Origin: an uncultured Christensenellaceae bacterium
Lineage (GTDB): Bacteria > Bacillota > Clostridia > Christensenellales > Borkfalkiaceae
Assembly (NCBI GenBank): GCA_910587365.1
Contig: CAJUKJ010000004.1
Coordinates: 112,497 to 143,601 of the forward strand
Length of the DNA: 31,105 nt
Direction: 5' to 3'
The translations under genes and the position numbers were made by a program. Numbering within the stretch: the stretch's first letter is position 1; every line of letters begins with the position of its first letter. Below are positions 23,037 to 31,105 of the stretch, piece by piece. Under the pieces are notes generated by a model that was not told the DNA's origin, made no database searches, and saw only the letters and a program-made list of their open reading frames with translations.

Positions 23037-23294
23037 ATGCAAGAATTAACTATTGAGAATATTGAGGCTCGGCTTGAACAACTAACAATTTTTAAATTAA
23101 GGCAAACTGCGAGAGCTGTTGGGGTTGCTCACGCAGCAGCAGGGAATAAAGCTGATATACGAAGAAAAGTTATTGCTATTGCAAATGGAATAGCTAAGCC
23201 TGTACCGTTCGAAAACCCTGCGGGGACACAGTTTGCGGATGAAGAGCTTGTCAAAGATATTCTTACTTTCAGAGAAAGCAAAATCGGCAAATAA
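23037..23294 (+). CDS. Small SAP/Rho-N-like helical protein
   Basis: The product has 85 residues. The start is the ATG at 23037, preceded by AAAGGAGG with good spacing. An upstream TTG in frame (23016) would put that ribosome site inside the gene. The stretch LEQLTIFKLRQTARAVGVAHAAAGNKADIRRKVIAIANG (about residues 11-50, given here as landmark: LRQTARAVGV and KADIRRKVIAIA) has the helix-loop-helix pattern of SAP or Rho N-terminal DNA/RNA-binding motifs. This is a weak match by eye. It lies in tandem with the 159-residue protein and is followed by a terminator-like hairpin. Confidence 0.7.
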   Translation: MQELTIENIEARLEQLTIFKLRQTARAVGVAHAAAGNKADIRRKVIAIANGIAKPVPFENPAGTQFADEELVKDILTFRESKIGK

Positions 23295-23323
23295 ACCGTT
23301 TATTGCTATACATAAAGATGAAG

Positions 23324-23353
23324 AAAGAGCCGGCATTTATGTCGGTTCTTTTG
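23324..23353 (+). terminator. Terminator after the SAP-like gene
   Basis: AAGAGCCG pairs with CGGTTCTT (one G-U pair) around a GCATTTATGT loop, followed by TTGACTT. The T-run is partly inside the stem. Confidence 0.55.
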
Positions 23354-23393
23354 ACTTATTAAGGCAAGTTGAATTTGACTTCAAAGAGTAAAA

Positions 23394-23442
23394 TTAGCGA
23401 ACGCTAAAAAAACTTGTTTTTTTCGTAATTATATGCTATACT
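23394..23442 (+). promoter_or_regulatory. Promoter of the type I restriction-modification operon with a palindromic operator
   Basis: TTGTTT (23414-23419), a 17-base spacer and TATACT (23437-23442) with a TGC extension before the -10 box. A perfect palindrome TTAGCGAACGCTAA (23394-23407) lies 6 bases before the -35 box. It is well placed for the XRE protein encoded first in the operon. Confidence 0.7.
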
Positions 23443-23474
23443 AAAAAGCGATTATTTTAAGGAGATGCGGAGCT

Positions 23475-23681
23475 ATGGCTATTAGTTACAAGAAACTATG
23501 GAAAATGCTCATTGACCGTGATATGGGAAAGAAGGACCTTGCGCAGATTGCGGACCTGAGCGGCTACACTCTAAATAAGCTGAAACACGGTGAAAACGTC
23601 AACGCAGATACGTTGGCGAAAATTTGTGTTGCGTTGAATTGTAATTTCGATGATATTATGGAAATCATCCCGGAAGAATAA
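23475..23681 (+). CDS. Small XRE/Cro-type regulator heading the restriction operon
   Basis: The 68 residues are nearly all one helix-turn-helix: YKKLWKMLIDRDMGKKDLA, turn and recognition helix IADLSGYTLNKLKHGE, then VNADTLAKICVALNCNFDDIMEI. This is the short YozG-like type common in front of restriction genes. AAGGAG is 10 bases before the ATG. It is followed after 11 bases by hsdR. A palindrome before the promoter is the likely binding site. It may act like a controller protein that times restriction expression (inference). Confidence 0.88.
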   Translation: MAISYKKLWKMLIDRDMGKKDLAQIADLSGYTLNKLKHGENVNADTLAKICVALNCNFDDIMEIIPEE

Positions 23682-23692
23682 GGAGGAAAATT

Positions 23693-26617
23693 ATGCCGAA
23701 TTTGTTTAACGAAGATAATACGATAGAGCAGATGGTTATTGCCGCATTGAAAGGGAACGGCTGGAAGTATGTTCCGGCAGAAGAACTCCCGCGCGATTAT
23801 TCGGATGTGCTGGTTGAGCCGATGGTCAAGGAAGCCCTTATTCGTTTGAACCCGGCAATCGCAGAAGAACCGTCCCGCGCAGATGAAGTTATTTACAAAT
23901 TGCGCACTCTCATCCTTTCGGTTCAGGCACACAACCTGGTAACGCAGAATGAACTTTTCAAAAAGTTGATTTTTGAGGAAAACTCATATCCTTTCGGCAA
24001 AGATGGAAGGATGATCCCCATTCGCTTCTTCGGAACGATGACAAAAGCGGACCTTGCGCTGAACGAATATGTAGTAACGAACCAATGGAAATACCCGCAG
24101 GCAGAAGGTGGCAAGCGGTTTGACATAGTTTTAATTATTAATGGTTTCCCTGTTGTTATCGGTGAACTGAAAACCCCGGTTCGCGGGTGCATTACCTGGT
24201 TAGATGCGGCAGGGGATATTAGCGATTACGAAAAAAGTATTCCGCAAATGTTTGTAACGAATATTTTTAATTTTGGTACAGAAGGAAAATGCTACCGTTA
24301 TGGTTCTGTGAATATGCCAATTAACCTTTGGGGACCGTGGCATACGCCTAATCATAAGGACGAAGGCACACTTTCGGATGTTAAGGTTAGCATTGAGGAT
24401 ATGATAACGCCTTCCAACGTGATGGATATTTTCCAGTTTTTCACGTTGTTTGCTACGGATAAAAAATACAGAAAATATAAAATCATTTGCCGTTATCAGC
24501 AGTTTGAAGGGGCAAATCTTATAGTGGATCGTGTTAAAGCCGGCTACCCGAAGAAGGGACTTTTGTGGCATTTCCAGGGTTCCGGTAAATCACTTTTGAT
24601 GGTTTTCGCTGCCCAGAAGCTGCGTATGATTCCGGAGCTGAAGAACCCCACGGTTGTTATAGTTGATGACCGTATTGACCTTGAAACGCAAATCACCGCA
24701 ACATTCAATGCTTCGGATATTCCCAACCTTCAAAGCGCTTCTTCGAAAGAGGAACTGCTGTCCTTTTTCCGCGGGGATATGCGCAAGATACTCATAACAA
24801 CGATATTTAAATTTGGGGAGGTCGATTGCGAACTCAATCCGAGAGATAACATCATTGTTATGGTTGACGAAGCGCATAGAACGCAGGAAGGTGATCTTGG
24901 CGAAAAGATGCGGTTGGCGCTTCCGAATGCTTTCTTCTTTGGGTTAACCGGTACTCCCATAAATCGTATTGATAAGAATACGTTCGCGACTTTCGGCGCG
25001 GCAGAAGACCGGACCGGTTATATGAGCCGTTATTCCTTTTCCGACTCCATCAGGGACGGTGCTACGCTGCCGTTACATTTCAAACCGGGACCGGTTGAAC
25101 TGAAAATTGATAAAGAAAAATTGGACCGTGAATTCGCCGCGATGACGGACGAAGCTGGACTTACAAAAGACGAAAAAAATGAGTTATCAAAGCGCGTAAA
25201 TATGAAGGCGCTCATGTATGACCGGAAGAGAATTCACCGCGTTTGTGAGCATATTGTCAAGCACTTTAGAGAGCAGATTGAACCTAATGGCTATAAGGGA
25301 CAGGTAGTTGTGTATGACCGTGAATGCTGCCTGATGTACAAGGAGGAAATTGATAAGCTGCTCGGTGAAGAAGCATCCACCATCGTTATGGATACAAATA
25401 ACGATAAGGGCGATAGATACAAAAAATACCGCAGGGACCGTGATGCCGAAGGCAAAGTTCTGGATACCTTTAGAGACTCGTCAAGCCCTCTTAAACTTGT
25501 TATCGTTACCTCCAAATTGCTAACCGGATTTGATGCGCCTATATTGCAGGTTATGTATTTGGATAAACCTATGAAAGATCACACTCTTTTGCAGGCAATA
25601 TGCCGCACAAACCGCACATATGACCAGGGCAAAACCTTTGGATTGATAGTTGACTATATTGGAATTTTCGATGATGTTGCGCAAGCGTTAAATTTCGATG
25701 AAACCACGATGCGGAAGATTATAACCAATATTGATGAAATCAAAAAGCGTCTTCCGATTTTGCTTAATAAATGCCTTGAATACTTCCCTGGCGTGGACCG
25801 CACAGTTGAGGGTTGGGAAGGGCTTATGGCGGCGCAAGACTGCCTACCCACAAATAAGGAAAAAGATGCATTTGCCGCAGACTATCGTGTACTGAACCGC
25901 GCTTGGGATGCTCTTTCACCGGACTTTTTCCTGAATACATATAAAGCTGATTATCAGTGGCTTTCGCGCGTTTATGAGTCGGTTAAACCTACGGACGGAC
26001 GCGGCAGTTTGATTTGGGCGGCGCTTGGAAATAAGACCATAGAACTCATTCATCAGAACATAGAAGTTGGAAGTGTTGATGAGGATGTTGATATTCTTGA
26101 AATGGATGCGGACCTGATTGATGACTTCCTTGAAAAGCATAAGGACAACAAATCAACTACAAAAAAAATAGAAATCAATCTGGTTGCAAAAATCCTCGCG
26201 CACGCAAACGATCCAAGGTTCATTGACCTTGGTGAAAAATTGGAAGAACTTCGTGAAAAGCACGAGCAGGGACTCGTAACAAGTATTGAGTTTTTGAAAC
26301 TCCTTCTGGAGTTGGCAAAGGAAGCGGCTCAGGCTGAAAAGGAAATCGTACCCGAAAAGGAAATCGATAAAGGTATAGCTGCGCTTACGGAGCTTTTCAA
26401 CGGCGTAAAGAACCGCGAAACGCCGGTTATAGTTGAGCGTATCGTTGCGGATATTGACAATATCGTCAAGATAGTTAGATTTCCTGGATGGCAAAACACA
26501 ACAGCGGGAAGACAGGAAGTGAAGAAGGCTCTGCGCAGCGTTGTGTGGATTAAATACAAAATCAAGGACAAAGAGGTTTTTGAAAAGGCTTACAGCTATA
26601 TAGAGCAGTACTATTAA
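23693..26617 (+). CDS. hsdR: Type I restriction enzyme, R subunit
   Basis: This is the ATP-dependent DNA translocase and nuclease subunit of a type I restriction-modification complex, 974 residues, a normal length. The N-terminal PD-(D/E)xK nuclease is visible as FDIVLIINGFPVVIGELKTP (Glu and Lys about 158 and 160). Superfamily 2 helicase motifs follow: motif I FQGSGKS (about 294-300), Ia VIVDDRIDLE, II DEAH (about 392-395), III LTGTPI, V SKLLTGFDAP and VI LLQAICRTNR. A helical C-terminus would dock to the M subunits. AAGGAGG precedes the ATG. It sits between the XRE gene and the fused methylase gene with gaps of 11 and 18 bases. No frameshift or missing motif was seen, so it looks active. 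Confidence 0.97.
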   Translation: MPNLFNEDNTIEQMVIAALKGNGWKYVPAEELPRDYSDVLVEPMVKEALIRLNPAIAEEPSRADEVIYKLRTLILSVQAHNLVTQNELFKKLIFEENSYPFGKDGRMIPIRFFGTMTKADLALNEYVVTNQWKYPQAEGGKRFDIVLIINGFPVVIGELKTPVRGCITWLDAAGDISDYEKSIPQMFVTNIFNFGTEGKCYRYGSVNMPINLWGPWHTPNHKDEGTLSDVKVSIEDMITPSNVMDIFQFFTLFATDKKYRKYKIICRYQQFEGANLIVDRVKAGYPKKGLLWHFQGSGKSLLMVFAAQKLRMIPELKNPTVVIVDDRIDLETQITATFNASDIPNLQSASSKEELLSFFRGDMRKILITTIFKFGEVDCELNPRDNIIVMVDEAHRTQEGDLGEKMRLALPNAFFFGLTGTPINRIDKNTFATFGAAEDRTGYMSRYSFSDSIRDGATLPLHFKPGPVELKIDKEKLDREFAAMTDEAGLTKDEKNELSKRVNMKALMYDRKRIHRVCEHIVKHFREQIEPNGYKGQVVVYDRECCLMYKEEIDKLLGEEASTIVMDTNNDKGDRYKKYRRDRDAEGKVLDTFRDSSSPLKLVIVTSKLLTGFDAPILQVMYLDKPMKDHTLLQAICRTNRTYDQGKTFGLIVDYIGIFDDVAQALNFDETTMRKIITNIDEIKKRLPILLNKCLEYFPGVDRTVEGWEGLMAAQDCLPTNKEKDAFAADYRVLNRAWDALSPDFFLNTYKADYQWLSRVYESVKPTDGRGSLIWAALGNKTIELIHQNIEVGSVDEDVDILEMDADLIDDFLEKHKDNKSTTKKIEINLVAKILAHANDPRFIDLGEKLEELREKHEQGLVTSIEFLKLLLELAKEAAQAEKEIVPEKEIDKGIAALTELFNGVKNRETPVIVERIVADIDNIVKIVRFPGWQNTTAGRQEVKKALRSVVWIKYKIKDKEVFEKAYSYIEQYY

Positions 26618-26635
26618 TTCGGAGGACGGTCTTAT

Positions 26636-29053
26636 ATGTTAGGTGCAATTATTGGTGATATTGTAGGTTCCCGCTTCGAGTGGGACAACCATAAATCAAA
26701 AGACTTTGAACTACTGAACCATCAGTGTTTTTTTACGGATGATTCGGTTATGTCTCTCGCCCTTTGCGAAGCGCTTCTGCAGGATGAGAATGAGTTCGTT
26801 GATTTGAGTGAGCGTGCAGTAAAGTGTATGCGCGAACTTGGAAAGCATTATCCAGATGTCGGGTATGGAGGCGGCTTCTCTCGCTGGCTCGTTTCTGATA
26901 ATCCTCAACCTTATAATAGTTTCGGAAATGGGGCAGCAATGCGTGTGAGCGGATGCGGCTATGCAGCCACCTCTATTGAGCAAGCGAGGCAACTCTCAAA
27001 GACAGTAACGGCTGTTACACACAATCACCCGGAAGGGTTGAAAGGTGCGGAGGCGGTTGCTGTTGCGGTATTCCTTGCGCGTTCTGGATGGAATATGCTT
27101 GAAATTCGGGACTATATTGTAAAAAATTATTATCACATTGGGTTTACGCTGGATTCAATCCGTGCCGATTATAATTTTGATGTAACCTGTCAGGGTTCAG
27201 TGCCGCAGGCACTGGAAGCATTCTTCGAATCAACCGATTTCGAAGATGCAATCCGAAACGCCATATCAATCGGCGGTGATAGTGATACTATTGCAGCAAT
27301 TACAGGTTCCGTTGCTGAGGCATACTATGGCATCCCCACCGGCATACGCAAACACGCGTTGACCTTTCTGGACGAGCGACTCTTGGCTATACTTGTTGAA
27401 TTTGAAAACAAGTATCCAAGTAAAATAGAAAAGATACAAGCAACCGGAAGTGTAGGTTTTACTCCATCTACCGTGGCAAAGACGAAAGTGGGCGCAAGAG
27501 ATAAAATGATAGAGTCGGCTATGGATGTAGCGGACAACGAGTTGAATGCCACGAGCGCTGATGCTGAGGAAACCACCAGCCAGAAGCTCTTCTCGCATTT
27601 ATTCGAATGCTGTAATATCCTGCGTGGTCCTATCAATCAGGATGAATATAAAAGCTATACTACGCCGTTGCTTTTTTATAAGCGTTTATCGGATGTGTAC
27701 GATGAAGAAACACAAGCCGCCCTTGAAGAATCTGGTGGAGATGAGGAATACGCAAGTTTCCCGGAAAATCACAGATTTGTAATTCCAAAGGGCTGTCATT
27801 GGAAAGATGTGCGCGAAGCCAGCGAGAACGTTGGTGTTGCTATCGTTAACGCGATGAACGGAATAGAACGCGCGAACCCGGATACCTTGAACGGCGTATT
27901 CAGCAGCTTTGACGATGCGAATTGGACGGACAAAACCAAGCTGTCGGATGAGCGTCTTAAAGACCTCATCGAGCATATGTCGAAAATCAAGGTCGGTAAT
28001 AACAATTATTCTGCGGATGTGATGGGCGACAGTTATGAGTTTCTGATAAAGAAGTTTGCCGACTTGTCAAAAAAGAATGCGGGGGAATTCTACACTCCGC
28101 GCTCTATTGTAAAATTGCTGATAATGTTGCTTGCCCCGAAAGCGGGTGAAACTGTGTATGATCCTGCATGCGGAACCGGTGGAATGCTTATTGAAGCAAT
28201 CCGTTATATGAATGGAGATAAGGCAACTTACGGGCGCATATATGGGCAGGAAAAGAACCTTGCAACATCTGCAATTGCCAGAATGAACCTCTTCCTGCAC
28301 GGAGCAAAAGACTTTCGAATTTTACAAGGCGATACGCTTCGTTCCCCGCACTTCCTTGAAAGGGGGTCACTAAAAACCTTTGACTGTGTGGTTGCGAACC
28401 CGCCGTTCTCTTTGAAAAGCTGGGGTGCAGACCAGTTCAGCTCGGACATTTACGGAAGGAATATTTGGGGGACCCCTTCGGATTCGAATGGCGACTATGC
28501 GTGGCTTCAGCATATGATTAAATCTATGAATCCGAAAACCGGTCGTTGTGCGGTAGTGCTTCCACAAGGCGTTCTTTTCCGCAGCGGTAAGGAAGGCGAA
28601 ATCCGTGAAGAACTTGTCAAGTCGGATAAGCTCGAATGTATAATCACGATGACCAGCGGAGTGTTCTACGCCACCGGCGTTTCGGCTTGCATTTTATTCC
28701 TTAATAATGCAAAAGAGCATACGCACAAAGGGCGCATCTGTATGATTGATGCTTCCAACATATATACGGCTCAACGCGCTCAAAACATTATGACGGAAGC
28801 TGATATTCAGAAGGTTTTCTCTTTATATCAAGCATATGAAGATAAGGTGGATTTCGTAAAGATAGCTACGCTTGCTGAGATAAAGGACAAGGGATATACG
28901 CTGGCTATTAACAATTACATAGAAAAGCAAGAACAAAAAACCGTCCCCCCGGAAGAGGTCCGTAAGCAGTATTTTGCGGCGTATGAGGAAATGCTCGAAG
29001 CAGAGAAAGAATTTCAGGAATTAATGTTGAAAGGAGGTTATGTCCGTGAATAA
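26636..29053 (+). CDS. hsdM: ADP-ribosylglycohydrolase-HsdM fusion (type I methyltransferase subunit)
   Basis: This is one 805-residue frame with two full domains. Residues 1-265 are an ADP-ribosylglycohydrolase (DraG/ARH family): GAIIGDIVGSRFEW, metal-binding FTDDSVM, GNGAAMRV, and GGDSDTIAAITGSVAEAYYG. All key acidic residues look intact. A linker of about 40 residues rich in Ser, Thr, Ala and Glu follows. Residues about 310-800 are HsdM: the N-terminal helical domain (LRGPINQDEYKSYTTPLLFY), GEFYTPRSIV, SAM-binding DPACGTGGML (about 509) and catalytic NPPF (about 588). ARH enzymes remove ADP-ribose from proteins or small molecules. HsdM makes N6-methyladenine. GGAGG precedes the ATG, and no strong internal ribosome site was found near the linker, so a fused product is expected. 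It overlaps the second hsdM. Why the two activities are joined is unknown. Confidence 0.93.
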   Translation: MLGAIIGDIVGSRFEWDNHKSKDFELLNHQCFFTDDSVMSLALCEALLQDENEFVDLSERAVKCMRELGKHYPDVGYGGGFSRWLVSDNPQPYNSFGNGAAMRVSGCGYAATSIEQARQLSKTVTAVTHNHPEGLKGAEAVAVAVFLARSGWNMLEIRDYIVKNYYHIGFTLDSIRADYNFDVTCQGSVPQALEAFFESTDFEDAIRNAISIGGDSDTIAAITGSVAEAYYGIPTGIRKHALTFLDERLLAILVEFENKYPSKIEKIQATGSVGFTPSTVAKTKVGARDKMIESAMDVADNELNATSADAEETTSQKLFSHLFECCNILRGPINQDEYKSYTTPLLFYKRLSDVYDEETQAALEESGGDEEYASFPENHRFVIPKGCHWKDVREASENVGVAIVNAMNGIERANPDTLNGVFSSFDDANWTDKTKLSDERLKDLIEHMSKIKVGNNNYSADVMGDSYEFLIKKFADLSKKNAGEFYTPRSIVKLLIMLLAPKAGETVYDPACGTGGMLIEAIRYMNGDKATYGRIYGQEKNLATSAIARMNLFLHGAKDFRILQGDTLRSPHFLERGSLKTFDCVVANPPFSLKSWGADQFSSDIYGRNIWGTPSDSNGDYAWLQHMIKSMNPKTGRCAVVLPQGVLFRSGKEGEIREELVKSDKLECIITMTSGVFYATGVSACILFLNNAKEHTHKGRICMIDASNIYTAQRAQNIMTEADIQKVFSLYQAYEDKVDFVKIATLAEIKDKGYTLAINNYIEKQEQKTVPPEEVRKQYFAAYEEMLEAEKEFQELMLKGGYVRE

Positions 29054-30545
29054 GAGAATAACACTTGAAGAACTGCAAACCTATCTCTGGAATTCCGCTG
29101 TTCTGTTGCGAACCAACATCGATGCAGGCTCTTATAAACAGTATATATTCCCGCTGCTTTTCTTCAAACGTATCTGCGATGTTTACGATGAGGAAACCGA
29201 AAAAGCAGTAGCTGAATATGGTGAAGATGCTTCTGAATTTGAAGAGCAGGAAATCCATGCATTTGTTGTGCCGAAAGGCTATCATTGGAACGACGTGCGT
29301 GCAGTTTCTGAGAACGTTGGAGTTGCGATAGTTGAAGCGTTCCGGAAGATTGAAAATGCAAATATCGATAAGCTGCAAGGTATCTTTGGAGATGGCGCGT
29401 GGACGAATAAAAATCGTCTGCCGGACAGATTATTAAAAGACCTAATGGAACACTTCAGTTCCAAAACTCTCTCTATTGCTAATTGCCCTGAAGATGAATT
29501 GGGGCAGGGATATGAGTACCTTATCAAAAAATTTGCAGATGACAGCGGGCATACTGCGCAAGAATTTTATACCAATAGAACAGTGGTTCATTTAATGACA
29601 GAAATGTTACAACCCGCTTCTGGTGAATCAATTTATGATCCGACTTGCGGTAGCGCGGGAATGCTTATTTCTGCAATTGCTTATTTGAAGTTCCAGAATA
29701 AAGAGTGGCGCAATGTAGCAGTTTATGGGCAGGAAATCAATGCGCTTACTTCTGCAATCGGTAAGATGAATTTATTCCTGCACGGCTTGAAAGATTTTCA
29801 TATTGTAAACGGTGATACACTGGCAGCACCGGCGTTTATCGAAAACGGCAGGCTGCAGCAATTTGACCTCATACTTGCCAACCCTCCCTACTCCATCAGT
29901 CAGTGGAACCGGGGTGCATTTGAAAACGATAAATACGGGCGTAATTTCCTCGGTGTGCCGCCGCAGGGCAGAGCTGACTATGCGTTCATCCAGCACATTA
30001 TTGCCAGCCTGAAGCCAAACACGGGGCGCTGTGCGGTGCTTTTACCGCATGGAGTTCTTTTCAGGAATGAAGAAAGCGCGATGCGCGAAAAGCTGGTGCG
30101 CAGTGATGCAGTGGAATGCGTGATAGGTCTTGGTCCTAACCTGTTCTATAACTCGCCAATGGAAGCGTGTATTTTGATATGCCGTATGAATAAAAAGGTT
30201 GAGCGCAGAGGTCAGGTACTTTTTATTAACGCCATAAATGAAGTTGAACGCAAGAATGCACAAAGCTACCTGGAAGATAAGCACATCAAGAGAATTGCGG
30301 AAGCATACTTAAAATACACGGATGAGGATGGCTTTGCGAAAGTTGCAACCATTCAGGAAATTGATGATAACAACTTTTCTTTGAGTATTCCTCTTTATGT
30401 GAAACAGGCAATGGATGGAGGTCAGGTGGATGACCGCAACATTCAGGAGCATTACGAAAGCTGGAGGGCTTCTTCAGAAATGATGAAGTTAAGTTTTAAG
30501 AAATTAAATGCAATGTTAGGAAAGGAGGATGATATCGATGAGTAG
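29046..30545 (+). CDS. hsdM: Type I methyltransferase subunit, second HsdM
   Basis: This is a second complete HsdM of about 499 residues, clearly diverged from the first. It shows LRTNIDAGSYKQYIFPLLFFKRICDVYDEE, QEFYTNRTVV, SAM-binding DPTCGSAGML (about 198) and catalytic NPPY (about 278). The GEFYTP motif of typical M subunits is altered to QEFYTN. I chose GTG 29046 because the GGAGG at 29033-29037 is 8 bases away. The ATG at 29040 is only 2 bases from it and would add two residues. The gene overlaps the end of the fused hsdM and overlaps hsdS by 8 bases. Type I complexes normally use two copies of a single M, so this operon may build an M1M2S heteromer or two alternative enzymes. Confidence 0.93.
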   Translation: MNKRITLEELQTYLWNSAVLLRTNIDAGSYKQYIFPLLFFKRICDVYDEETEKAVAEYGEDASEFEEQEIHAFVVPKGYHWNDVRAVSENVGVAIVEAFRKIENANIDKLQGIFGDGAWTNKNRLPDRLLKDLMEHFSSKTLSIANCPEDELGQGYEYLIKKFADDSGHTAQEFYTNRTVVHLMTEMLQPASGESIYDPTCGSAGMLISAIAYLKFQNKEWRNVAVYGQEINALTSAIGKMNLFLHGLKDFHIVNGDTLAAPAFIENGRLQQFDLILANPPYSISQWNRGAFENDKYGRNFLGVPPQGRADYAFIQHIIASLKPNTGRCAVLLPHGVLFRNEESAMREKLVRSDAVECVIGLGPNLFYNSPMEACILICRMNKKVERRGQVLFINAINEVERKNAQSYLEDKHIKRIAEAYLKYTDEDGFAKVATIQEIDDNNFSLSIPLYVKQAMDGGQVDDRNIQEHYESWRASSEMMKLSFKKLNAMLGKEDDIDE

Positions 30546-31105
30546 TGTTTGCTTGGGTGATGTTGCTTTCGAGCATAAGGAAACGTGCAAATGTAATAAA
30601 AACAATTACCCAGTGGTCGGACTTGAACACTTAGTTCCCGAAGAAGTAACGTTGACTACGTGGGATGAAGGTAGCGGTAATACCTTTACTAAAGTGTTTC
30701 GCAAAGGCAATGTTCTGTTCGGGCGGCGGCGTGCGTATTTGAAAAAGGCTGCTGTTGCACCTTTTGATGGAATATGCTCTGGAGATATAACTGTTATCGA
30801 AGCAAAACCGGATAAAATTGCACCGGAACTGCTCCCGTTCATTATTCAAAATGACGCGCTTTTCGATTTTGCGGTTGAGAAATCGGCGGGTTCGCTTTCA
30901 CCCCGCGTAAAGTGGGAGCACTTGCGTGAGTTTGAATTTGAGTTGCCGGAAATGGATAAGCAAAGGCAGCTTGCTGAGGTGCTTTGGTCGATGGATGCAA
31001 CGAAGAAAGCATACAGAAACCTTGTAAAAAGCACCGATGAGCTGGTGAAATCTCAATTTATAGGGCAAATTTCGACATTTGCTTCTCTCGGAAGGAGGTG
31101 CGCAT
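30538..31105 (+). CDS. hsdS: Type I specificity subunit HsdS (partial, runs off right edge)
   Basis: This subunit recognises the DNA target for the methylase and nuclease. The frame is open from the ATG at 30538 (AAAGGAGG 8 bases before) to the window end, 189 codons. The sequence shows one target recognition domain with VVGLEHL at its start, FRKGNVLFGRRRAYLKKAA, the SGDITVIE strand, and LPEMDKQRQLAEVLWSMD leading into the first long conserved helix. Full HsdS proteins have two recognition domains and about 400 residues. Whether this one continues or stops as a half-subunit cannot be seen. A strong AAGGAGGTG lies at 31092-31100, just before the edge. Confidence 0.92.
   Translation, partial: MSSVCLGDVAFEHKETCKCNKNNYPVVGLEHLVPEEVTLTTWDEGSGNTFTKVFRKGNVLFGRRRAYLKKAAVAPFDGICSGDITVIEAKPDKIAPELLPFIIQNDALFDFAVEKSAGSLSPRVKWEHLREFEFELPEMDKQRQLAEVLWSMDATKKAYRNLVKSTDELVKSQFIGQISTFASLGRRCA

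Noticed and set aside
27480..27560. Separate internal start for an unfused HsdM
   Set aside because: ATGs exist in the linker (for example MIESAM and MDVADN), but none has a convincing ribosome site, whereas the ATG at 26636 has GGAGG. Leaky internal initiation cannot be excluded.
20338..31105. Prophage or integrative element with its own integrase
   Set aside because: The tRNA-Leu scar suggests integration, but no integrase, transposase, relaxase or phage structural gene is visible in the window.

Overview
The window looks like a chromosomal segment of an uncultured low-to-mid-GC Firmicute, probably class Clostridia. This is inferred from strong AGGAGG ribosome binding sites, TTGACA/TATAAT-type promoters, CCA-encoded tRNAs, a BspA-type leucine-rich-repeat surface protein, a YhaN/YhaO-like nuclease pair and a GtrA protein. 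I cannot name a genus.

Left part (1-17.9 kb, all genes on the minus strand). A 2010-residue secreted, membrane-anchored LRR protein is translationally coupled to a membrane-anchored, very Glu/Pro-rich protein that runs off the left edge. Upstream of these lie a malic enzyme and a family I pyrophosphatase (TAATG overlap) with their own promoter. Before them comes a four-gene run read from a near-consensus promoter at 18.05 kb: a HD-RyR-SLOG protein, a membrane Rossmann(TrkA-N-like)-RyR protein, an SbcD/YhaO-like phosphoesterase and an SbcC/YhaN-like ATPase. The first two share a RyR-type domain and look like a nucleotide-sensing signalling or defence pair. The last two are a DNA end-processing pair, possibly partly insulated by a hairpin.

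Middle (18-20.4 kb). A plus-strand operon of tRNA-Val, tRNA-Gly and tRNA-Cys is followed by a decayed LRR gene fragment and a minus-strand GtrA gene whose stop codon sits in the loop of its own terminator hairpin. Next is a string of three truncated 5' halves of tRNA-Leu(UAA) leading to one intact tRNA-Leu. This resembles a scar of repeated integration.

Right part (20.5 kb to the end), an accessory or defence island immediately past the tRNA-Leu. It holds small XRE regulators, a stand-alone SLOG (DUF1273-like) protein, three small unknown or weakly recognised genes, and a type I restriction-modification operon: XRE regulator, hsdR, a fusion of an ADP-ribosylglycohydrolase with HsdM, a second full-length hsdM, and hsdS, which is cut by the window end. 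The ADP-ribosylglycohydrolase-HsdM fusion combined with two different M subunits is the most unusual gene arrangement here. Together with the HD-RyR-SLOG/TrkA-RyR pair and the SLOG protein, the window carries several parts that would sense or process ADP-ribose or other nucleotide signals. A functional link between them is my speculation.
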